A DNA stretch of 64,000 bases. Origin: Algibacillus agarilyticus. Its GTDB lineage: Bacteria > Pseudomonadota > Gammaproteobacteria > Enterobacterales > Alteromonadaceae. Below, in pieces: positions 28,161-39,536 of the stretch. Location: positions 62,001-126,000 of the forward strand of contig NZ_QMED01000009.1 in the NCBI RefSeq assembly GCF_003286125.1, read 5' to 3'. The notes under the pieces were generated by a model that did no database searches, was not told where the DNA came from, and saw nothing but the letters and a program-made list of their open reading frames with translations. The position numbers and the translations under genes were made by a program. The number at the start of each line of letters is the position of its first letter. Positions within the stretch are counted from its first letter, which is position 1.

Positions 28161-30281
28161 ATGAAATTAACAATACTGCTCTATTTTACAATACTCTCTA
28201 TACTTACAACATTTAGCTTATCAGCTAAAGAATTAAATACATCTCATAAGAAGCTCGCAATATCTAATTTACAGCATCAAGAAATTTTTAAGGATGATGA
28301 TGACCCTTACATAAATCATGGGACTTATAGTTCAAATAATGCAAATATTGCAAGCTCAAATAATAAAGTTGTCGTTATATTAGACTCTTTGCAGGGTGTA
28401 TTAGACGCTAACTTACCATTCGAACTCGAAAGTGAAATTTTAGAGCAGCAAGGTTATAGTAATTGGAACCTTACTGATGAACAGTTAGAAGAAAAATTTG
28501 ATAGGATGGTCATTGACATAGAAGCGATGAATAGTGCATTTGGCCTATCAGGGGAAGTAAGAGCTGCGAGTTTTTGTTCAAAAAAAGTAGTTAACAGAAC
28601 AAAAACTACAAATACAAATATCAACATCACTAAAAATAAAAGTAAAGATTTAAACTCTAATAATACTTCAGGAACTTTATCCACATCAATTAAGGTTGAG
28701 GGTGGCTTAAATATAACCGTTAATTACCGACGAAGGAGTCGTTGCGGCTTTGTATACAATGTAAGTGTCAAAAGCTTAAAAGCGGAACTTTCAGCAGAGT
28801 TACAAGCTAAGCTAAGTGCTTTTGGCGAAGCAAACTATACTGTATCGTCAAAGTTATTCAATGATACTATTAATATTTTTGATACTGACGTGGTTAGTGG
28901 ATGGATATATTTTGTTTACTACGACATCGATGCAAAATTCGATATTGAATATGGCGTAAACTTGGATTTTACAGCAGCAGCAAGCTTTAACTCAAATTAT
29001 ACAGCAGAGGGAAATATAAATATAGAATGGACATGTGACAGGAAATCTTGTCAAAAAAATTCAAATGAATTCAACTTTGAATATACGAGAGTTACAGATG
29101 ACTCTTATGAAGTGCAAGTGGAAGCTATTTTAACACCATATGTAGAACCCCAAGCAACTATTGACTTAGACATTTATGAATATTTTGATATAGCGAATGC
29201 TCAAGCAGGTATAAAGCTAGCCCTCCCAATAAGATATTATTACTATAATGGCACAATGTGTTCAGATGGAAATAATGATGGCAAAAATGACCATATTACC
29301 GCGTCATTATTCGATGTCAGCGCTGAAATAGAGGCTTATGTAGGCCTTGGGATATTAGGAAAAACGATAACTAAAAGCATTGATCTGAATTTGAGTAACT
29401 GGGCTGAAATAAAACGAGGTAAAAGAAAATTTTATAGAAAAAATATTTACTTTAAAGATTTAAATGGAAATTCAAATATTTTCACCCCAAAACTATCTTT
29501 ACCGCCCAATCAAAATTATGAAGAAGGCTTTCTAATAACTGGGACAAGGAAATGTTACCCATTTGAGGCGGATGTTACATTAGTTGTAAATTGGGGAAAT
29601 GGGCAACAACAAAACTTAACATTACCAGTACAGCAAACTGAAACAGTAATGCACCAATGGGGATTAGGGTCTTTTGATGTATCAGTCAAAATTGTAAGTG
29701 ATGCTGCTGGAAGATACTTTAATAGTGATTCATCTTCATCAAGAGTCAATACCTCTGTAGATGGCAGCTCTGCTTTTATATACTCCTATGAAGCGCCTAA
29801 ATATAACAACCTAATACTAGGCTCTAGTAGCTGGTACCCTGCATTTAAAACCGTCAAGCAGTATTGTATTGAGCATGGCCATGAAGATGCATACAATTAT
29901 TACTCTAAAACTTCCTATGGTGCAGGCCATTATTTTTATTCTTCAGGGATTTGGCGAACTTACGGAGGGCAAAAATTTGATATTATAACAAAGATCTATT
30001 GCGAATCCTTTTCTCAAAACGCTATTAAAGGAGAAAAAGTTTACTATAACATTAAAAAAGGAAGCAATATAGGATACAAGTATAATGATAATATGCTAAA
30101 AACATCGGTTTTAAAGTGGTGTCAATCTGAAGGTTATAGGAGTTATAAAGATTTAAAAACTAAATATGTAAACTATAAATATTACGGCACTCCTTATACA
30201 TATTTTAAAGATTACAAATGGAATACTAGTAGCAATACTGGAGCATATATAGTTGAAAAAGTAACATGTTTAGGAAGTTGA
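28161..30281 (+). CDS. Secreted protein of unknown function with C-terminal Cys-paired repeats
   Basis: Not recognised. The 706-residue product has a signal peptide (MKLTILLYFTILSILTTFSLSA) and no lipobox, so it is exported. Residues about 130-470 are Asn-, Ser- and Thr-rich beta-type sequence. Residues about 500-540 (ADVTLVVNWGNGQQQ, MHQWGLGSFDVSVKI) look PKD-like. The last 150 residues hold two related modules, about 555-620 and 634-704. Each has an aromatic-rich core and two cysteines at similar spacing: C569/C614 and C654/C703. The gene is clearly richer in AT and in AAT/AAA codons than its neighbours, which suggests a different origin. A GGAATAA ribosome site precedes the ATG. It stands alone between two hairpins. 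Confidence 0.8.
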   Translation: MKLTILLYFTILSILTTFSLSAKELNTSHKKLAISNLQHQEIFKDDDDPYINHGTYSSNNANIASSNNKVVVILDSLQGVLDANLPFELESEILEQQGYSNWNLTDEQLEEKFDRMVIDIEAMNSAFGLSGEVRAASFCSKKVVNRTKTTNTNINITKNKSKDLNSNNTSGTLSTSIKVEGGLNITVNYRRRSRCGFVYNVSVKSLKAELSAELQAKLSAFGEANYTVSSKLFNDTINIFDTDVVSGWIYFVYYDIDAKFDIEYGVNLDFTAAASFNSNYTAEGNINIEWTCDRKSCQKNSNEFNFEYTRVTDDSYEVQVEAILTPYVEPQATIDLDIYEYFDIANAQAGIKLALPIRYYYYNGTMCSDGNNDGKNDHITASLFDVSAEIEAYVGLGILGKTITKSIDLNLSNWAEIKRGKRKFYRKNIYFKDLNGNSNIFTPKLSLPPNQNYEEGFLITGTRKCYPFEADVTLVVNWGNGQQQNLTLPVQQTETVMHQWGLGSFDVSVKIVSDAAGRYFNSDSSSSRVNTSVDGSSAFIYSYEAPKYNNLILGSSSWYPAFKTVKQYCIEHGHEDAYNYYSKTSYGAGHYFYSSGIWRTYGGQKFDIITKIYCESFSQNAIKGEKVYYNIKKGSNIGYKYNDNMLKTSVLKWCQSEGYRSYKDLKTKYVNYKYYGTPYTYFKDYKWNTSSNTGAYIVEKVTCLGS

Positions 30282-30355
30282 ATAAGTTTAAGATAGAAAA
30301 TCAGCTCCCCCTTAACACGTTTTGTGTAACATACTGGATAAATTAACTTTTTTAT

Positions 30356-30394
30356 ACGGCCTTAGAATAAAACCATAAACTTATTCAAGGCCGT
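30356..30394. terminator. Stem-loop between the unknown secreted gene and pyrF
   Basis: ACGGCCTT-A-GAATAA pairs with TTATTCAAGGCCGT through a 14-bp stem with one bulged A and a ten-base loop. It lies between two converging genes. There is no strong T run on either side, so its role as terminator is only likely. Confidence 0.55.
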
Positions 30395-30470
30395 TGTTAA
30401 TCTATTATCAAGTATCACAAGTGTATTGAAGGTTTATGTGGAACTTCATAATTTTTTGAAGATGAGTATA

Positions 30471-31178
30471 TTAATTATTTTTTAATGATTCGTTTATTTG
30501 CTCTAATACGCTATAAGGATCGGCAGCTTGTGTTATAGGTCGCCCAATAACTAAATAGTCAGCACCATCTTTTACCGCCATTTCGGGCGTCATGATCCGT
30601 TTTTGATCACCTACATCAGCCCCAACAGGTCTGATACCAGGGGTGACTAACTTAAAATGCTCGCCTATTTCAGTTTTCAACATTTTTGCTTCTTGAGCTG
30701 AGCATACAACCCCATCTAAGCCACTTTGATTAGCTAATGTGGCTAATGCTAAAACTTGCTCTTGAGGTGTCTTAAGAATGCCTAAGCCATTTAAATCTGA
30801 CTGATCCATACTCGTTAATACGGTTACACCAATTAACAATGGTTTTCGCCCATTAACCTTCTGTAACGCTTCTTGTGCAGTGCGCATCATAACTTCGCCG
30901 CCACTCGTATGAACATTAACCATCCATACACCCAAGTTAGCAGCGGCAACACAGGCTTTAGCCGTAGTGGCGGGGATATCATGAAACTTTAAATCAAGAA
31001 ATACATCAAAGCCTTTATCAACTAACTTACCCACTAAAGAGGGACCAAAATAAGTAAACATTTCTTTACCTATTTTTAAGCGGCATTGCTCAGGCTTTAT
31101 TTTATTAACTAAATTAAGTGCATCTTGTTCGTTGTTATAATCAAGGGCAACAACAATACGTGAACTATTTTCAATCAT
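30471..31178 (-). CDS. pyrF: Orotidine 5'-phosphate decarboxylase
   Basis: Last enzyme of UMP synthesis; it decarboxylates OMP in the cytosol. The 235 residues have normal length. The catalytic DxKxxD motif is in [15 protein letters not shown] near residues 55-69, and the phosphate-binding end is in [10 protein letters not shown] and [12 protein letters not shown]. It is ten bases downstream of lapB, the same order (lapA-lapB-pyrF) as in E. coli and other gammaproteobacteria. Confidence 0.97.
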   Translation of the reverse strand: MIENSSRIVVALDYNNEQDALNLVNKIKPEQCRLKIGKEMFTYFGPSLVGKLVDKGFDVFLDLKFHDIPATTAKACVAAANLGVWMVNVHTSGGEVMMRTAQEALQKVNGRKPLLIGVTVLTSMDQSDLNGLGILKTPQEQVLALATLANQSGLDGVVCSAQEAKMLKTEIGEHFKLVTPGIRPVGADVGDQKRIMTPEMAVKDGADYLVIGRPITQAADPYSVLEQINESLKNN

Positions 31179-31187
31179 CAGAACTAT

Positions 31188-32336
31188 TTAATCTCCGGTT
31201 AAACCTTTAATTGGCTTTACGCTTCCCCAGTGTTTACACCGAGGACATTGCCAAAATAAAAAACTACCTTGGTAGCCACATTGCCCACATTCATAATCAG
31301 GCAATTGTTCAATTTTTTTAACCACCATGCTTTGCAAACTTTGCATCATTGAACGAGCAGGCTCAACATCAATTTGCTTAGCATTTACTGCCATTAAACT
31401 CGCAAAACCACGTATAGTCGCATGTTCTTCTAACATGGCTACAAGTGTTTTTCTCGCAGCAGAAGGCGTTTGCAGCTGTAATTGCAATTGTGCAATTTTA
31501 TCAACGATGGCAGTACTCGAGCCGAGTTTGTCGGTATATTGTAAAAAGTGAAGTTGGTCAGTTTTATCAATAAAAATGTCATCAATAAGTGGAATGAGTA
31601 CAGGTACAAAATCAATACTGTTATCGACTAATGCATAAGCATAATCTTGCGCCTGTTTAACCTGACTTTCAGACAATGCAAAATCAATCAATGCAAGATA
31701 AGCCCTTGCACAGGTGACATCATACTCAACCGCACGAACTAACTGAGCTTTTCGAGAGTTACCTTCTAATTTTTCAGCTAACTCACATAATAAATATGCG
31801 CGTGTATTATCGAGGTTATCGCCATCTTGAGATTCAACATTAACTAAAATATCGTAAGCGGGTTGCCAATCGCGATAGGTTTGATAGATACGAGAAAGTA
31901 AGGTCTTAGCTTCATATTCAAGCTCAGCATCATCGACCAATGGTTTTAATAACGCTTCTGCTCGATCGTATAAAGCGCAATCGATAAAATCTTTGGCAAG
32001 TTGTAATATCGACATTCGGCGTTGACAGGGACTAAGTGCATCTTGCTTGGCTAAAAATTGGTGAATTTTGATCGCACGATCATTCTCTCCTTTAGCTCTA
32101 AATAATTTACCAAGCGCGACATGTGTCGTAAACGTTTCATTATTAACTTCCAAATTCTCAATGAGAACATCTATCGCTTTATCACGTTGATTATTTAAAA
32201 ATAAATTTAAGCCAGATAAAAAATTTTGATTTATCTTTTCATGTTGGCGTAATTGAGCTTGTTTAAAACTATTGCGCCCCATTACATAGCCGTATAAGGC
32301 GGCAACGGGCAATAGTAAAAATAATAATTCAGGCAT
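31188..32336 (-). CDS. lapB: Lipopolysaccharide assembly protein LapB
   Basis: Inner-membrane-anchored cytosolic TPR protein (formerly YciM) that directs FtsH to degrade LpxC and so sets the rate of lipid A synthesis. The 382 residues have one N-terminal membrane helix (LLFLLLPVAALYGYVMG), then several TPR units, and a C-terminal rubredoxin-like metal site with two CxxC pairs (YECGQCGYQG and WQCPRCKHWG). All parts known to be needed are present. It follows lapA by four bases and precedes pyrF. Confidence 0.96.
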   Translation of the reverse strand: MPELLFLLLPVAALYGYVMGRNSFKQAQLRQHEKINQNFLSGLNLFLNNQRDKAIDVLIENLEVNNETFTTHVALGKLFRAKGENDRAIKIHQFLAKQDALSPCQRRMSILQLAKDFIDCALYDRAEALLKPLVDDAELEYEAKTLLSRIYQTYRDWQPAYDILVNVESQDGDNLDNTRAYLLCELAEKLEGNSRKAQLVRAVEYDVTCARAYLALIDFALSESQVKQAQDYAYALVDNSIDFVPVLIPLIDDIFIDKTDQLHFLQYTDKLGSSTAIVDKIAQLQLQLQTPSAARKTLVAMLEEHATIRGFASLMAVNAKQIDVEPARSMMQSLQSMVVKKIEQLPDYECGQCGYQGSFLFWQCPRCKHWGSVKPIKGLTGD

Positions 32337-32340
32337 TTAA

Positions 32341-32637
32341 TTAATGATCTTTAAGTTGGATCCGCAATTGTTCGTTTTCATTTTGCAGCTTAGTCAATTT
32401 ACGTTTATTTTGAAAAAGCTTAAAATTAGCTTTAGTGAGTAATATCCACCACCCTACTGAGGCAGCAACAAAGCCTATAAAGAAAAACAGACTTAATACC
32501 TGAGATAAAACTAAATTTTGCTTAGCAAGAATATAGTTTAGAGAAACAAGTTGTGCATTTTGACTAGATATAATCAAAACGCACACTGATACCAAGATAG
32601 CAGCAGCTAACGTAAAAAACGTAACTAATTTTTTCAC
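32341..32637 (-). CDS. lapA: Lipopolysaccharide assembly protein LapA
   Basis: Small inner-membrane protein of 98 residues (formerly YciS) with two membrane helices near residues 5-25 and 42-65 and a charged coiled tail (KLTKLQNENEQLRIQLK). It works with LapB in envelope biogenesis. It lies directly between ihfB and lapB on -, which fixes the identity better than its short sequence does. In E. coli LapA and LapB are cotranscribed under heat-shock and pyrF promoters. Confidence 0.9.
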   Translation of the reverse strand: MKKLVTFFTLAAAILVSVCVLIISSQNAQLVSLNYILAKQNLVLSQVLSLFFFIGFVAASVGWWILLTKANFKLFQNKRKLTKLQNENEQLRIQLKDH

Positions 32638-32657
32638 AGATAATACCTGAATAATCG

Positions 32658-32939
32658 TTAAGTAATATTAACGCGATCTCTGAGTTCTTTACCGGGCTTG
32701 AAATGAGGAACATATTTACCCTCTAATTCAACGCTGTCACCCGTTTTAGGGTTTCGACCTAGCCTAGGCGCACGATAATGCAATGAAAAACTGCCAAAAC
32801 CACGTATTTCAATGCGTTCATTTTTCGCTAAGGATTGTGCCATATATTCCAAAAGCTCTTTAACACTCGTTTCAAGATCTTTAAAAGGGATATGTGGATA
32901 TTGCTCTGCTAATTGCTCGATCAGTTCAGATTTGGTCAT
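32658..32939 (-). CDS. ihfB: Integration host factor subunit beta
   Basis: DNA-bending nucleoid protein; it forms a heterodimer with IhfA and acts in transcription, replication and recombination. The 93 residues start [21 protein letters not shown] and contain the DNA-intercalating arm region [22 protein letters not shown] with the conserved proline. An AGGAGG-like site (GGAGGTTAT on -) precedes the ATG. It follows rpsA, separated by a hairpin, in the order conserved across gammaproteobacteria. Confidence 0.97.
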   Translation of the reverse strand: MTKSELIEQLAEQYPHIPFKDLETSVKELLEYMAQSLAKNERIEIRGFGSFSLHYRAPRLGRNPKTGDSVELEGKYVPHFKPGKELRDRVNIT

Positions 32940-32991
32940 ATAACCTCCAGTTCAATAACAAATAGGATTTTGTTTACTGAAGGATGGGAAG

Positions 32992-33018
32992 TAAGGTGGA
33001 AGTTAAACTTCCACCTTA
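32992..33018. terminator. Perfect 12-bp hairpin between rpsA and ihfB
   Basis: TAAGGTGGAAGT and ACTTCCACCTTA form a 12-bp stem with loop TAA. On - it lies just after the rpsA stop but lacks a good T run, so it may only attenuate read-through or protect the rpsA mRNA 3' end. Confidence 0.6.
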
Positions 33019-33024
33019 ACAGCA

Positions 33025-34701
33025 TTATTCGCCTTTTTGAGCGTTTTTAAATGCTTCTGCCATCGCATTAGTGAAAGTACCAGAATCCTGTTGTTGATTA
33101 ACAGTTTCTAATGCAGCTTTCTCTTCTGCTTCGTCCTTAGCTTTAATTGATAAGCTAACAACGCGGTTCTTACGGTCAACACCTGTGAATTTAGCTTCTA
33201 CTGAATCGCCTACGCTGTATTCAGTTGATGCATCTTCAACACGTTCACGTGAAATATCACCAGCACGTAAGTAACCTTCAACACCTTCAGCTAACTCAAT
33301 TGTTACGCCTTTAGCATCTACTTCAGTAACTTTACCATTAACGATAGCACCTTTTTTGTTATCCGTCAGGTACTTAGTAAATGGATCTTCATCAATTTGC
33401 TTAATACCTAATGAAATGCGCTCACGTTCTGCGTCAACTTGTAAAACAACAGCGGTAAGTTCTTCACCTTTCTTGTATGTGCGTACAGCGTCTTCGCCAG
33501 ATGCATTCCAAGAAATGTCAGATAAGTGAACTAAACCATCAATGTTGCCTTCAAGACCGATGAAGATACCGAAGTCAGTGATTGACTTGATCTTACCAGA
33601 AACTTTATCGCCTTTAGCGAAGTTCTTAGCGAACTCTTCCCAAGGGTTAGGTTTACATTGCTTAAGACCTAATGAAATACGACGACGTTCTTCGTCAATT
33701 TCAAGAACCATAACTTCAACAGTGTCACCCAAGTTAACAACTTTAGATGGGTGGATGTTTTTGTTAGTCCAATCCATTTCAGAAACGTGAACTAAACCTT
33801 CAACGCCTTCTTGGATCTCAACAAAACAACCGTAATCAGTTAAGTTAGTCACACGACCACTTAGCTTAGCACCTTCAGGGAAGCGAGCTGCAATTTCAGC
33901 CCATGGATCGCTACCTAATTGCTTAAGACCTAATGATACACGTGATTTTTCTTTATCAAACTTAAGAACTTTAACGTCAATCTCGTCACCAACATTAACA
34001 ATTTCACTTGGGTGCTTAACGCGTTTCCAAGCCATATCAGTAATGTGTAGTAAACCGTCTAAGCCGCCTAAGTCAACGAATGCACCGTAATCAGTAAGGT
34101 TCTTAACGATACCTTTAACTTCAATGCCTTCTTCTAATTTGCTTAATAGCTCTTCGCGATCTGCACTAGACTCTTGCTCAATAACAGCACGACGTGAAAC
34201 AACAACGTTGTTACGTTTTTGGTCTAATTTAATTACGCGGAAATCTAATTCTGCACCTTCGATGTGACTTGTATCACGAACTGGGCGAACGTCAACTAGT
34301 GAGCCAGGTAAGAATGCGCGGATGCCTTCAACTTCAACAGTGAAACCACCTTTAACTTTACCAGATACATAACCTTTAACGATTTCTGAATCTTCACAAG
34401 CTTTCTCTAAACGTAACCAAGCTTCATGACGCTTCGCTTTTTCACGCGATAATAACGTTTCACCGAAACCATCTTCAACAGCGTCTAATGCAACGTCTAC
34501 TACATCGCCAACGTTTACTTCAACTTCACCAGTATGGTTAGTGAATTGTTCAACAGGAATAGCACTTTCCGACTTAAGGCCAGCGTCAACTAAGACAACA
34601 TCTTTAAGAATTGCTACGATAGTGCCTTTAACGATTGCACCAGGACGAGTTTCGATAGTTAATAAGCTTTCTTCAAAAAGCTGAGCAAAATTTTCAGTCA
34701 T
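33025..34701 (-). CDS. rpsA: 30S ribosomal protein S1
   Basis: Ribosomal protein S1 of 558 residues with six S1 (OB-fold) domains, needed to bring most mRNAs to the 30S subunit. Domain repeats are easily seen: [45 protein letters not shown] and [23 protein letters not shown] are domains three to five. The N-terminus [13 protein letters not shown] is that of gammaproteobacterial S1. It lies between cmk and ihfB on the same strand. Its leader of about 110 bases may hold autoregulatory structure, but I could not define it. Confidence 0.98.
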   Translation of the reverse strand: MTENFAQLFEESLLTIETRPGAIVKGTIVAILKDVVLVDAGLKSESAIPVEQFTNHTGEVEVNVGDVVDVALDAVEDGFGETLLSREKAKRHEAWLRLEKACEDSEIVKGYVSGKVKGGFTVEVEGIRAFLPGSLVDVRPVRDTSHIEGAELDFRVIKLDQKRNNVVVSRRAVIEQESSADREELLSKLEEGIEVKGIVKNLTDYGAFVDLGGLDGLLHITDMAWKRVKHPSEIVNVGDEIDVKVLKFDKEKSRVSLGLKQLGSDPWAEIAARFPEGAKLSGRVTNLTDYGCFVEIQEGVEGLVHVSEMDWTNKNIHPSKVVNLGDTVEVMVLEIDEERRRISLGLKQCKPNPWEEFAKNFAKGDKVSGKIKSITDFGIFIGLEGNIDGLVHLSDISWNASGEDAVRTYKKGEELTAVVLQVDAERERISLGIKQIDEDPFTKYLTDNKKGAIVNGKVTEVDAKGVTIELAEGVEGYLRAGDISRERVEDASTEYSVGDSVEAKFTGVDRKNRVVSLSIKAKDEAEEKAALETVNQQQDSGTFTNAMAEAFKNAQKGE

Positions 34702-34786
34702 TATATACAGTTTTAATGATTAACTGGATTGCATCCAAACGCACCAGGGTTATTTAGGTAAGCAGATCATCCTAATCCACTAAAAT

Positions 34787-34821
34787 TTTCAGCTTAATCT
34801 ATTATGAGTATTAAGCTGAAA
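34787..34821 (-). terminator. Hairpin spanning the cmk stop codon
   Basis: TTTCAGCTTAAT and ATTAAGCTGAAA form a perfect 12-bp stem with an 11-base loop. The cmk stop codon (34811-34813 on -) lies inside the stem, so translating ribosomes would disrupt it. It may couple cmk translation to read-through into rpsA. Confidence 0.5.
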
Positions 34822-35512
34822 GGTCATCTTGATTGAGCTTATTCATGGCAAAATCCAGAACAATTTCAATCACTTCGTCAATATTCATTTGAGTAGAATC
34901 AACAATAAACGCATCATCTGCAGGCACCAAAGGCGCTACAGACCGATTAGAGTCTCGTTCATCCCTCGCTTGAATATCGCTTAAAAGACGTTCAAGTGTA
35001 ACCTCTGGGTGCTTATTTTTCAACTGAAGGTAGCGTCTTTTCGCTCTCTCTTCGGCAGAAGCAGTTAAGAAAATCTTAACTTCCGCTTGTTTAAAGACAA
35101 CCGTTCCCATATCGCGACCATCAGCAACCAAACCAGGTGCTTCACGAAATGCACGCTGACGTCGTAATAATGCTTCGCGAACTCGAGGTAATGAAGCCAC
35201 TTTTGAAGCGACGGCACCAACTTCTTCAGTGCGAATAGCGGATGAGACATCTTCACCTTCTAAGATAACGCGTGTCTCATCAGTGTCTTCATCATTAGCA
35301 AAGCTAACATCTAAATGGGCAGCAAGTGAGACTAAAGAACCTTCATCCGTCGGATCCATATCATGATGAACAACCGCAAGAGCAAGCACCCGATAAATAG
35401 CGCCGCTATCTAAAAAATGCCAACCTAACTGTTGTGCTATACGTTTACTTACTGTTCCTTTACCAGCCCCGCTTGGGCCATCGACTGTAATAACGGGAAA
35501 TATGTCAGTCAT
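34811..35512 (-). CDS. cmk: Cytidylate kinase
   Basis: Cytosolic kinase that phosphorylates CMP and dCMP from ATP. The 233 residues contain the P-loop [12 protein letters not shown] near residues 10-21, the substrate motif [20 protein letters not shown] in the CMP-binding insert, and [13 protein letters not shown] near the C-terminal lid. It is 37 bases downstream of serC and upstream of rpsA. In many gammaproteobacteria aroA lies between serC and cmk; it is absent here. Confidence 0.97.
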   Translation of the reverse strand: MTDIFPVITVDGPSGAGKGTVSKRIAQQLGWHFLDSGAIYRVLALAVVHHDMDPTDEGSLVSLAAHLDVSFANDEDTDETRVILEGEDVSSAIRTEEVGAVASKVASLPRVREALLRRQRAFREAPGLVADGRDMGTVVFKQAEVKIFLTASAEERAKRRYLQLKNKHPEVTLERLLSDIQARDERDSNRSVAPLVPADDAFIVDSTQMNIDEVIEIVLDFAMNKLNQDDLSA

Positions 35513-35549
35513 TACTACCTCATTTATTCTTTATTTTCGTCAATCCACA

Positions 35550-36635
35550 CTAACCATGCTTTTTAGCAAAATCGAGCATGAAATCCGTGAGCGCTTTTAC
35601 ACCTTCATAAGGCATTGCATTATAAATACTTGCGCGCATACCGCCGACTGAACGATGACCTTTTAAAGCCACTAAACCCGCTTGCTTAGCCTCTTTTAAA
35701 AACAAATCGTTGAGTGATTCATTTTTAAGGTAAAATGGGACATTCATTCTTGAGCGGTGTGCTTTTACAACCCGACTTTCATAAAATTCACCGTTATCGA
35801 TGACATCATATAAAAGTTCGGCTTTTGCTATATTTTGTTTCTCTATAGCCGCCACTCCACCTTGCGCTTTTAACCACTTGAAAACAAGCCCGGCTAAATA
35901 CCAGGCGTAAGTAGGCGGCGTGTTAAGCATAGAATCAAAAGACTCTTGCTGTTGATAATCAAAAATTGAAGGGGTATAACCTCGGGCTTTGCCTAACAAG
36001 CTTTTACGAACGATTACAATCGCTAAGCCACTTGGGCCAATATTTTTTTGTGCACCCGCATAGATCAAATCATAATCATTGACATTAATTTCGCGTGACA
36101 AAATACAAGAAGACATATCGGCGACTAATGGCGCATCCGTTTTAGGCACAAAATCAAACTCTACCCCGTCTACCGTTTCATTAGGGCAATAATGCACATA
36201 ACTAGCATCTGAACTAAATTGCCACTCAGATTGCGGTGCGATCGTTTTTTTACCATCAACGTATGTCACATTTGAAATAATGTTTGCTTGACCGTATTTT
36301 TTACATTCTGCTACGGCGCCTTCTGACCAAGCTCCCGTTATAACATGATCAGCAACGCCACCTTCAGGTAACAAATTCATCGGTATAGAACAAAACTGTC
36401 CACGTCCGCCTGCATGCATAAATAAAACAGCATAATCATCCGAAATATTCAATAAATCACGTAAATCCGCTTCAGCTTCAGCAGCCATTGCAATATATTC
36501 TGGACTGCGGTGACTGACTTCCATCACCGAGCAACCTAGACCTTGCCAATTTAAAAACTCTTCTTGAGCTTGCTGCATCACAGCGGCCGGCAGCATAGCT
36601 GGACCGGCACAAAAGTTATATATTTTATTCGTCAT
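35550..36635 (-). CDS. serC: Phosphoserine aminotransferase
   Basis: PLP enzyme that makes phosphoserine from 3-phosphohydroxypyruvate and also acts in pyridoxine synthesis. The 361 residues start [16 protein letters not shown], the normal N-terminus, and carry the PLP lysine in [12 protein letters not shown] near residue 197. I choose the ATG at 36635; it lies inside the end of gyrA, so the genes overlap by 11 bases (ATGACGAATAA) in different frames. Longer in-frame starts would add residues without homology. No clear ribosome site precedes the ATG, so translation is probably coupled to gyrA. Confidence 0.95.
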   Translation of the reverse strand: MTNKIYNFCAGPAMLPAAVMQQAQEEFLNWQGLGCSVMEVSHRSPEYIAMAAEAEADLRDLLNISDDYAVLFMHAGGRGQFCSIPMNLLPEGGVADHVITGAWSEGAVAECKKYGQANIISNVTYVDGKKTIAPQSEWQFSSDASYVHYCPNETVDGVEFDFVPKTDAPLVADMSSCILSREINVNDYDLIYAGAQKNIGPSGLAIVIVRKSLLGKARGYTPSIFDYQQQESFDSMLNTPPTYAWYLAGLVFKWLKAQGGVAAIEKQNIAKAELLYDVIDNGEFYESRVVKAHRSRMNVPFYLKNESLNDLFLKEAKQAGLVALKGHRSVGGMRASIYNAMPYEGVKALTDFMLDFAKKHG

Positions 36636-39264
36636 TACTATCGGTTGAGTCATTAGTTGAAATTTGTTCTTCAGTGTCGGTAACAACTGTTGTGTCTGCT
36701 GATTCAATGTCAGTATCAGCGTCTGTGGCTACAAGTTCATCAAGCTCTTCTATGCGCTCTAAACCAACAACACGTTCATCATCAGCGGTGCGAATTAAAC
36801 GAACACCTTGTGTATTACGGCCAACAGTAGAAACTTCACTGACACGGGTTCTAACTAAGGTGCCCTTGTTGCTAATGAGCATTATTTCATCGTTATCTTC
36901 AACTTGAACCGCGCCTACTACTGCGCCATTACGTTCACTGACTTTAATAGAAACAACACCTTTAGTCGCACGGCTCTTAGCTGGATAATCAACTAATGGC
37001 GTACGTTTACCAAAACCATTTTCAGTTACGGTTAAGATCTCGCCTTCATTGTGAGGGATAATTAGAGAGACAATAGACTGCCCTTCTTCTAATTTCATAC
37101 CGCGAACACCTGTCGCAGTACGGCCCATACCACGAACTTGAGTTTCGTTGAAACGAACAACTTTGCCCTCATTTGAGAACAACATAACATCACTTTCGCC
37201 GTGCGTAATATCCACGCCAATTAATTCATCACCTTCATTAAGATTTAGCGCGATGATACCGTTTGCTCTAGGACGAGAATATTCAGTTAACGCTGTCTTT
37301 TTAATTGTTCCTTTAGCCGTAGCCATGACGATGTACTTGTCAGCATCATATTCACGCACAGGTAGAATTGCCGTTATACGCTCATTTTCGTCTAAAGGTA
37401 GAAGGTTGATAATCGGCTTACCACGAGCTTGTCTTGAAGCAAGAGGTAACTGATAAACTTTCATCCAATATAATTGACCACGAGTCGAGAAACATAAAAT
37501 CGTATCATGGGTATTAGCAACAAGTAGTTTTTCGATGAAGTCTTCTTCTTTCATCTTCGTTGCCGCTTTACCTTTACCACCACGGCGTTGAGCTTCATAC
37601 TCACTTAATGGTTGATATTTTGCATAGCCTTCGTGTGATAAGGTAACAACAACATCTTCTTCGGTGATTAAATCTTCAAGGCTTATGTCATGAGAAGCAG
37701 CCGATATTTCGGTGCGTCTCTCATCACCAAACTCTTCTTTAACCGCGACTAACTCATCACGGATAATTTCCATTAACCGTACAGCACTAGCAAGAATATG
37801 AAGTAATTCAGCAATTTGATCTAATAGCGCTTTGTATTCTTCTAATATTTTCTCATGTTCAAGACCGGTTAATTTGTGTAAACGCAAATCAAGAATAGCC
37901 TGAGCTTGTTGCTCAGTTAAGAAATATTGGCCATCACGTATACCAAATTCAGGTTCTAACCACTCTGGACGAGCAGCATCGGTACCTGCACGTTCGAGCA
38001 TATCTGAAACATCACCTAATTGCCAAGAGTTAGCAACTAAACCTTTTTTAGCTTCTGCAGGGCTTGGAGACGCTTTAATTAATTCGATTATCGGATCAAT
38101 ATTAGCGAGGGCAATCGCTAAACCTTCGAGTAAATGAGCACGTTCACGTGCTTTACGAAGTTCAAAAATCGTGCGTCGAGTGACAACTTCACGACGATGA
38201 TTAATAAATGCATGAATCATGTCACGTAAGTTAAACAACTTAGGTTCACAGTTATCTAATGCAACCATATTCATACCAAATACAACTTGCATTTGAGTAA
38301 GAGAATAAAGTTGATTAAGTAGTACTTCACCCGATTCGCCGCGCTTAACTTCAATAACAATACGCATACCATCTTTATCAGATTCGTCACGTAAAGCACT
38401 AATGCTTTCAATGCGTTTTTCTTTAACAAGTTCGGCCATTTTTTCAATTAGGCGTGCTTTGTTAACTTGGTACGGAATTTCAGAAACGATGATTGTTTCA
38501 CGACCATTGTCACTAACGACAACCTCAGCTGAAGCTCTTAAATAAATTTTACCCCGACCCGTTCGATACGCTTCTTCAATACCTTTTCGGCCACTAATGA
38601 TTGCAGCAGTCGGAAAATCAGGACCTGGAATATACTCAATTAGTTCTTCAATCGTGATGTCTGGGTTTTCGATCATGGCTAAGCAACCATTAACCACTTC
38701 ATTCAAATTATGAGGCGGAATGTTTGTTGCCATACCAACAGCAATACCTGACGAACCATTTACTAATAAATTCGGAATTCGAGTCGGTAGCACTTCTGGA
38801 ATATGTTCTTGACCATCATAATTAGGTACAAAGTTGACGGTTTGTTTTTCAAGGTCAGCCAATAAAGAATGAGCAATTTTAGACATTCTTATTTCGGTAT
38901 AACGCATGGCAGCAGCTGAATCGCCATCAACAGAACCGAAGTTACCCTGACCATCAACTAACATATAGCGTAACGAAAACGGCTGAGCCATACGAACAAT
39001 CGTATCATATACCGCGCTATCGCCATGTGGATGGTATTTACCAATTACATCGCCAACAACACGAGCTGACTTTTTATATGGTTTGTTCCAGTCATTTTTT
39101 AGCTCGTTCATCGCAAATAGTACACGGCGATGTACAGGCTTAAGACCGTCTCTCACATCAGGTAAAGCTCGTCCTACGATCACGCTCATTGCGTAATCTA
39201 GGTAAGAAGTTTTCAGTTCGTCTTCGATATTGACGGGAAGTATTTCTTTGGCCAAATCACTCAT
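36625..39264 (-). CDS. gyrA: DNA gyrase subunit A
   Basis: Cleavage-and-reunion subunit of gyrase, which puts negative supercoils into DNA. The 879 residues include the active tyrosine in [10 protein letters not shown], the quinolone-determining loop [18 protein letters not shown] with Ser and Asp at the positions of E. coli S83 and D87 (the sensitive state), and the GyrA-box [10 protein letters not shown] that wraps DNA in the C-terminal domain. The C-terminal tail is acidic and Thr/Asp-rich, as usual. A divergent region of about 270 bases separates it from ubiG; its 3' end overlaps serC. Confidence 0.98.
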   Translation of the reverse strand: MSDLAKEILPVNIEDELKTSYLDYAMSVIVGRALPDVRDGLKPVHRRVLFAMNELKNDWNKPYKKSARVVGDVIGKYHPHGDSAVYDTIVRMAQPFSLRYMLVDGQGNFGSVDGDSAAAMRYTEIRMSKIAHSLLADLEKQTVNFVPNYDGQEHIPEVLPTRIPNLLVNGSSGIAVGMATNIPPHNLNEVVNGCLAMIENPDITIEELIEYIPGPDFPTAAIISGRKGIEEAYRTGRGKIYLRASAEVVVSDNGRETIIVSEIPYQVNKARLIEKMAELVKEKRIESISALRDESDKDGMRIVIEVKRGESGEVLLNQLYSLTQMQVVFGMNMVALDNCEPKLFNLRDMIHAFINHRREVVTRRTIFELRKARERAHLLEGLAIALANIDPIIELIKASPSPAEAKKGLVANSWQLGDVSDMLERAGTDAARPEWLEPEFGIRDGQYFLTEQQAQAILDLRLHKLTGLEHEKILEEYKALLDQIAELLHILASAVRLMEIIRDELVAVKEEFGDERRTEISAASHDISLEDLITEEDVVVTLSHEGYAKYQPLSEYEAQRRGGKGKAATKMKEEDFIEKLLVANTHDTILCFSTRGQLYWMKVYQLPLASRQARGKPIINLLPLDENERITAILPVREYDADKYIVMATAKGTIKKTALTEYSRPRANGIIALNLNEGDELIGVDITHGESDVMLFSNEGKVVRFNETQVRGMGRTATGVRGMKLEEGQSIVSLIIPHNEGEILTVTENGFGKRTPLVDYPAKSRATKGVVSIKVSERNGAVVGAVQVEDNDEIMLISNKGTLVRTRVSEVSTVGRNTQGVRLIRTADDERVVGLERIEELDELVATDADTDIESADTTVVTDTEEQISTNDSTDSNDE

Positions 39265-39536
39265 AAACCAGATTAATCCCTAAATAATTGTTTTATTTGA
39301 TTTTTCTTCTAATGCGCGAATATAACGATCGCGCGAAAAATTTTGCGCGCAGATTCTAACACAATAATCACTGCAAACCATGTAAAATATTTGTAAAGAT
39401 AGCTATATTTTTTACAAAAAAGCGGACTTTTTAAGTCCATGTTATACAAAACAAGCTGAATTAACCTTAATTACCTGATTGCACCGGCTCGCCGCGCACG
39501 TATAATAAAGTTCAAGCTAAGGTGGAATATAAAATA

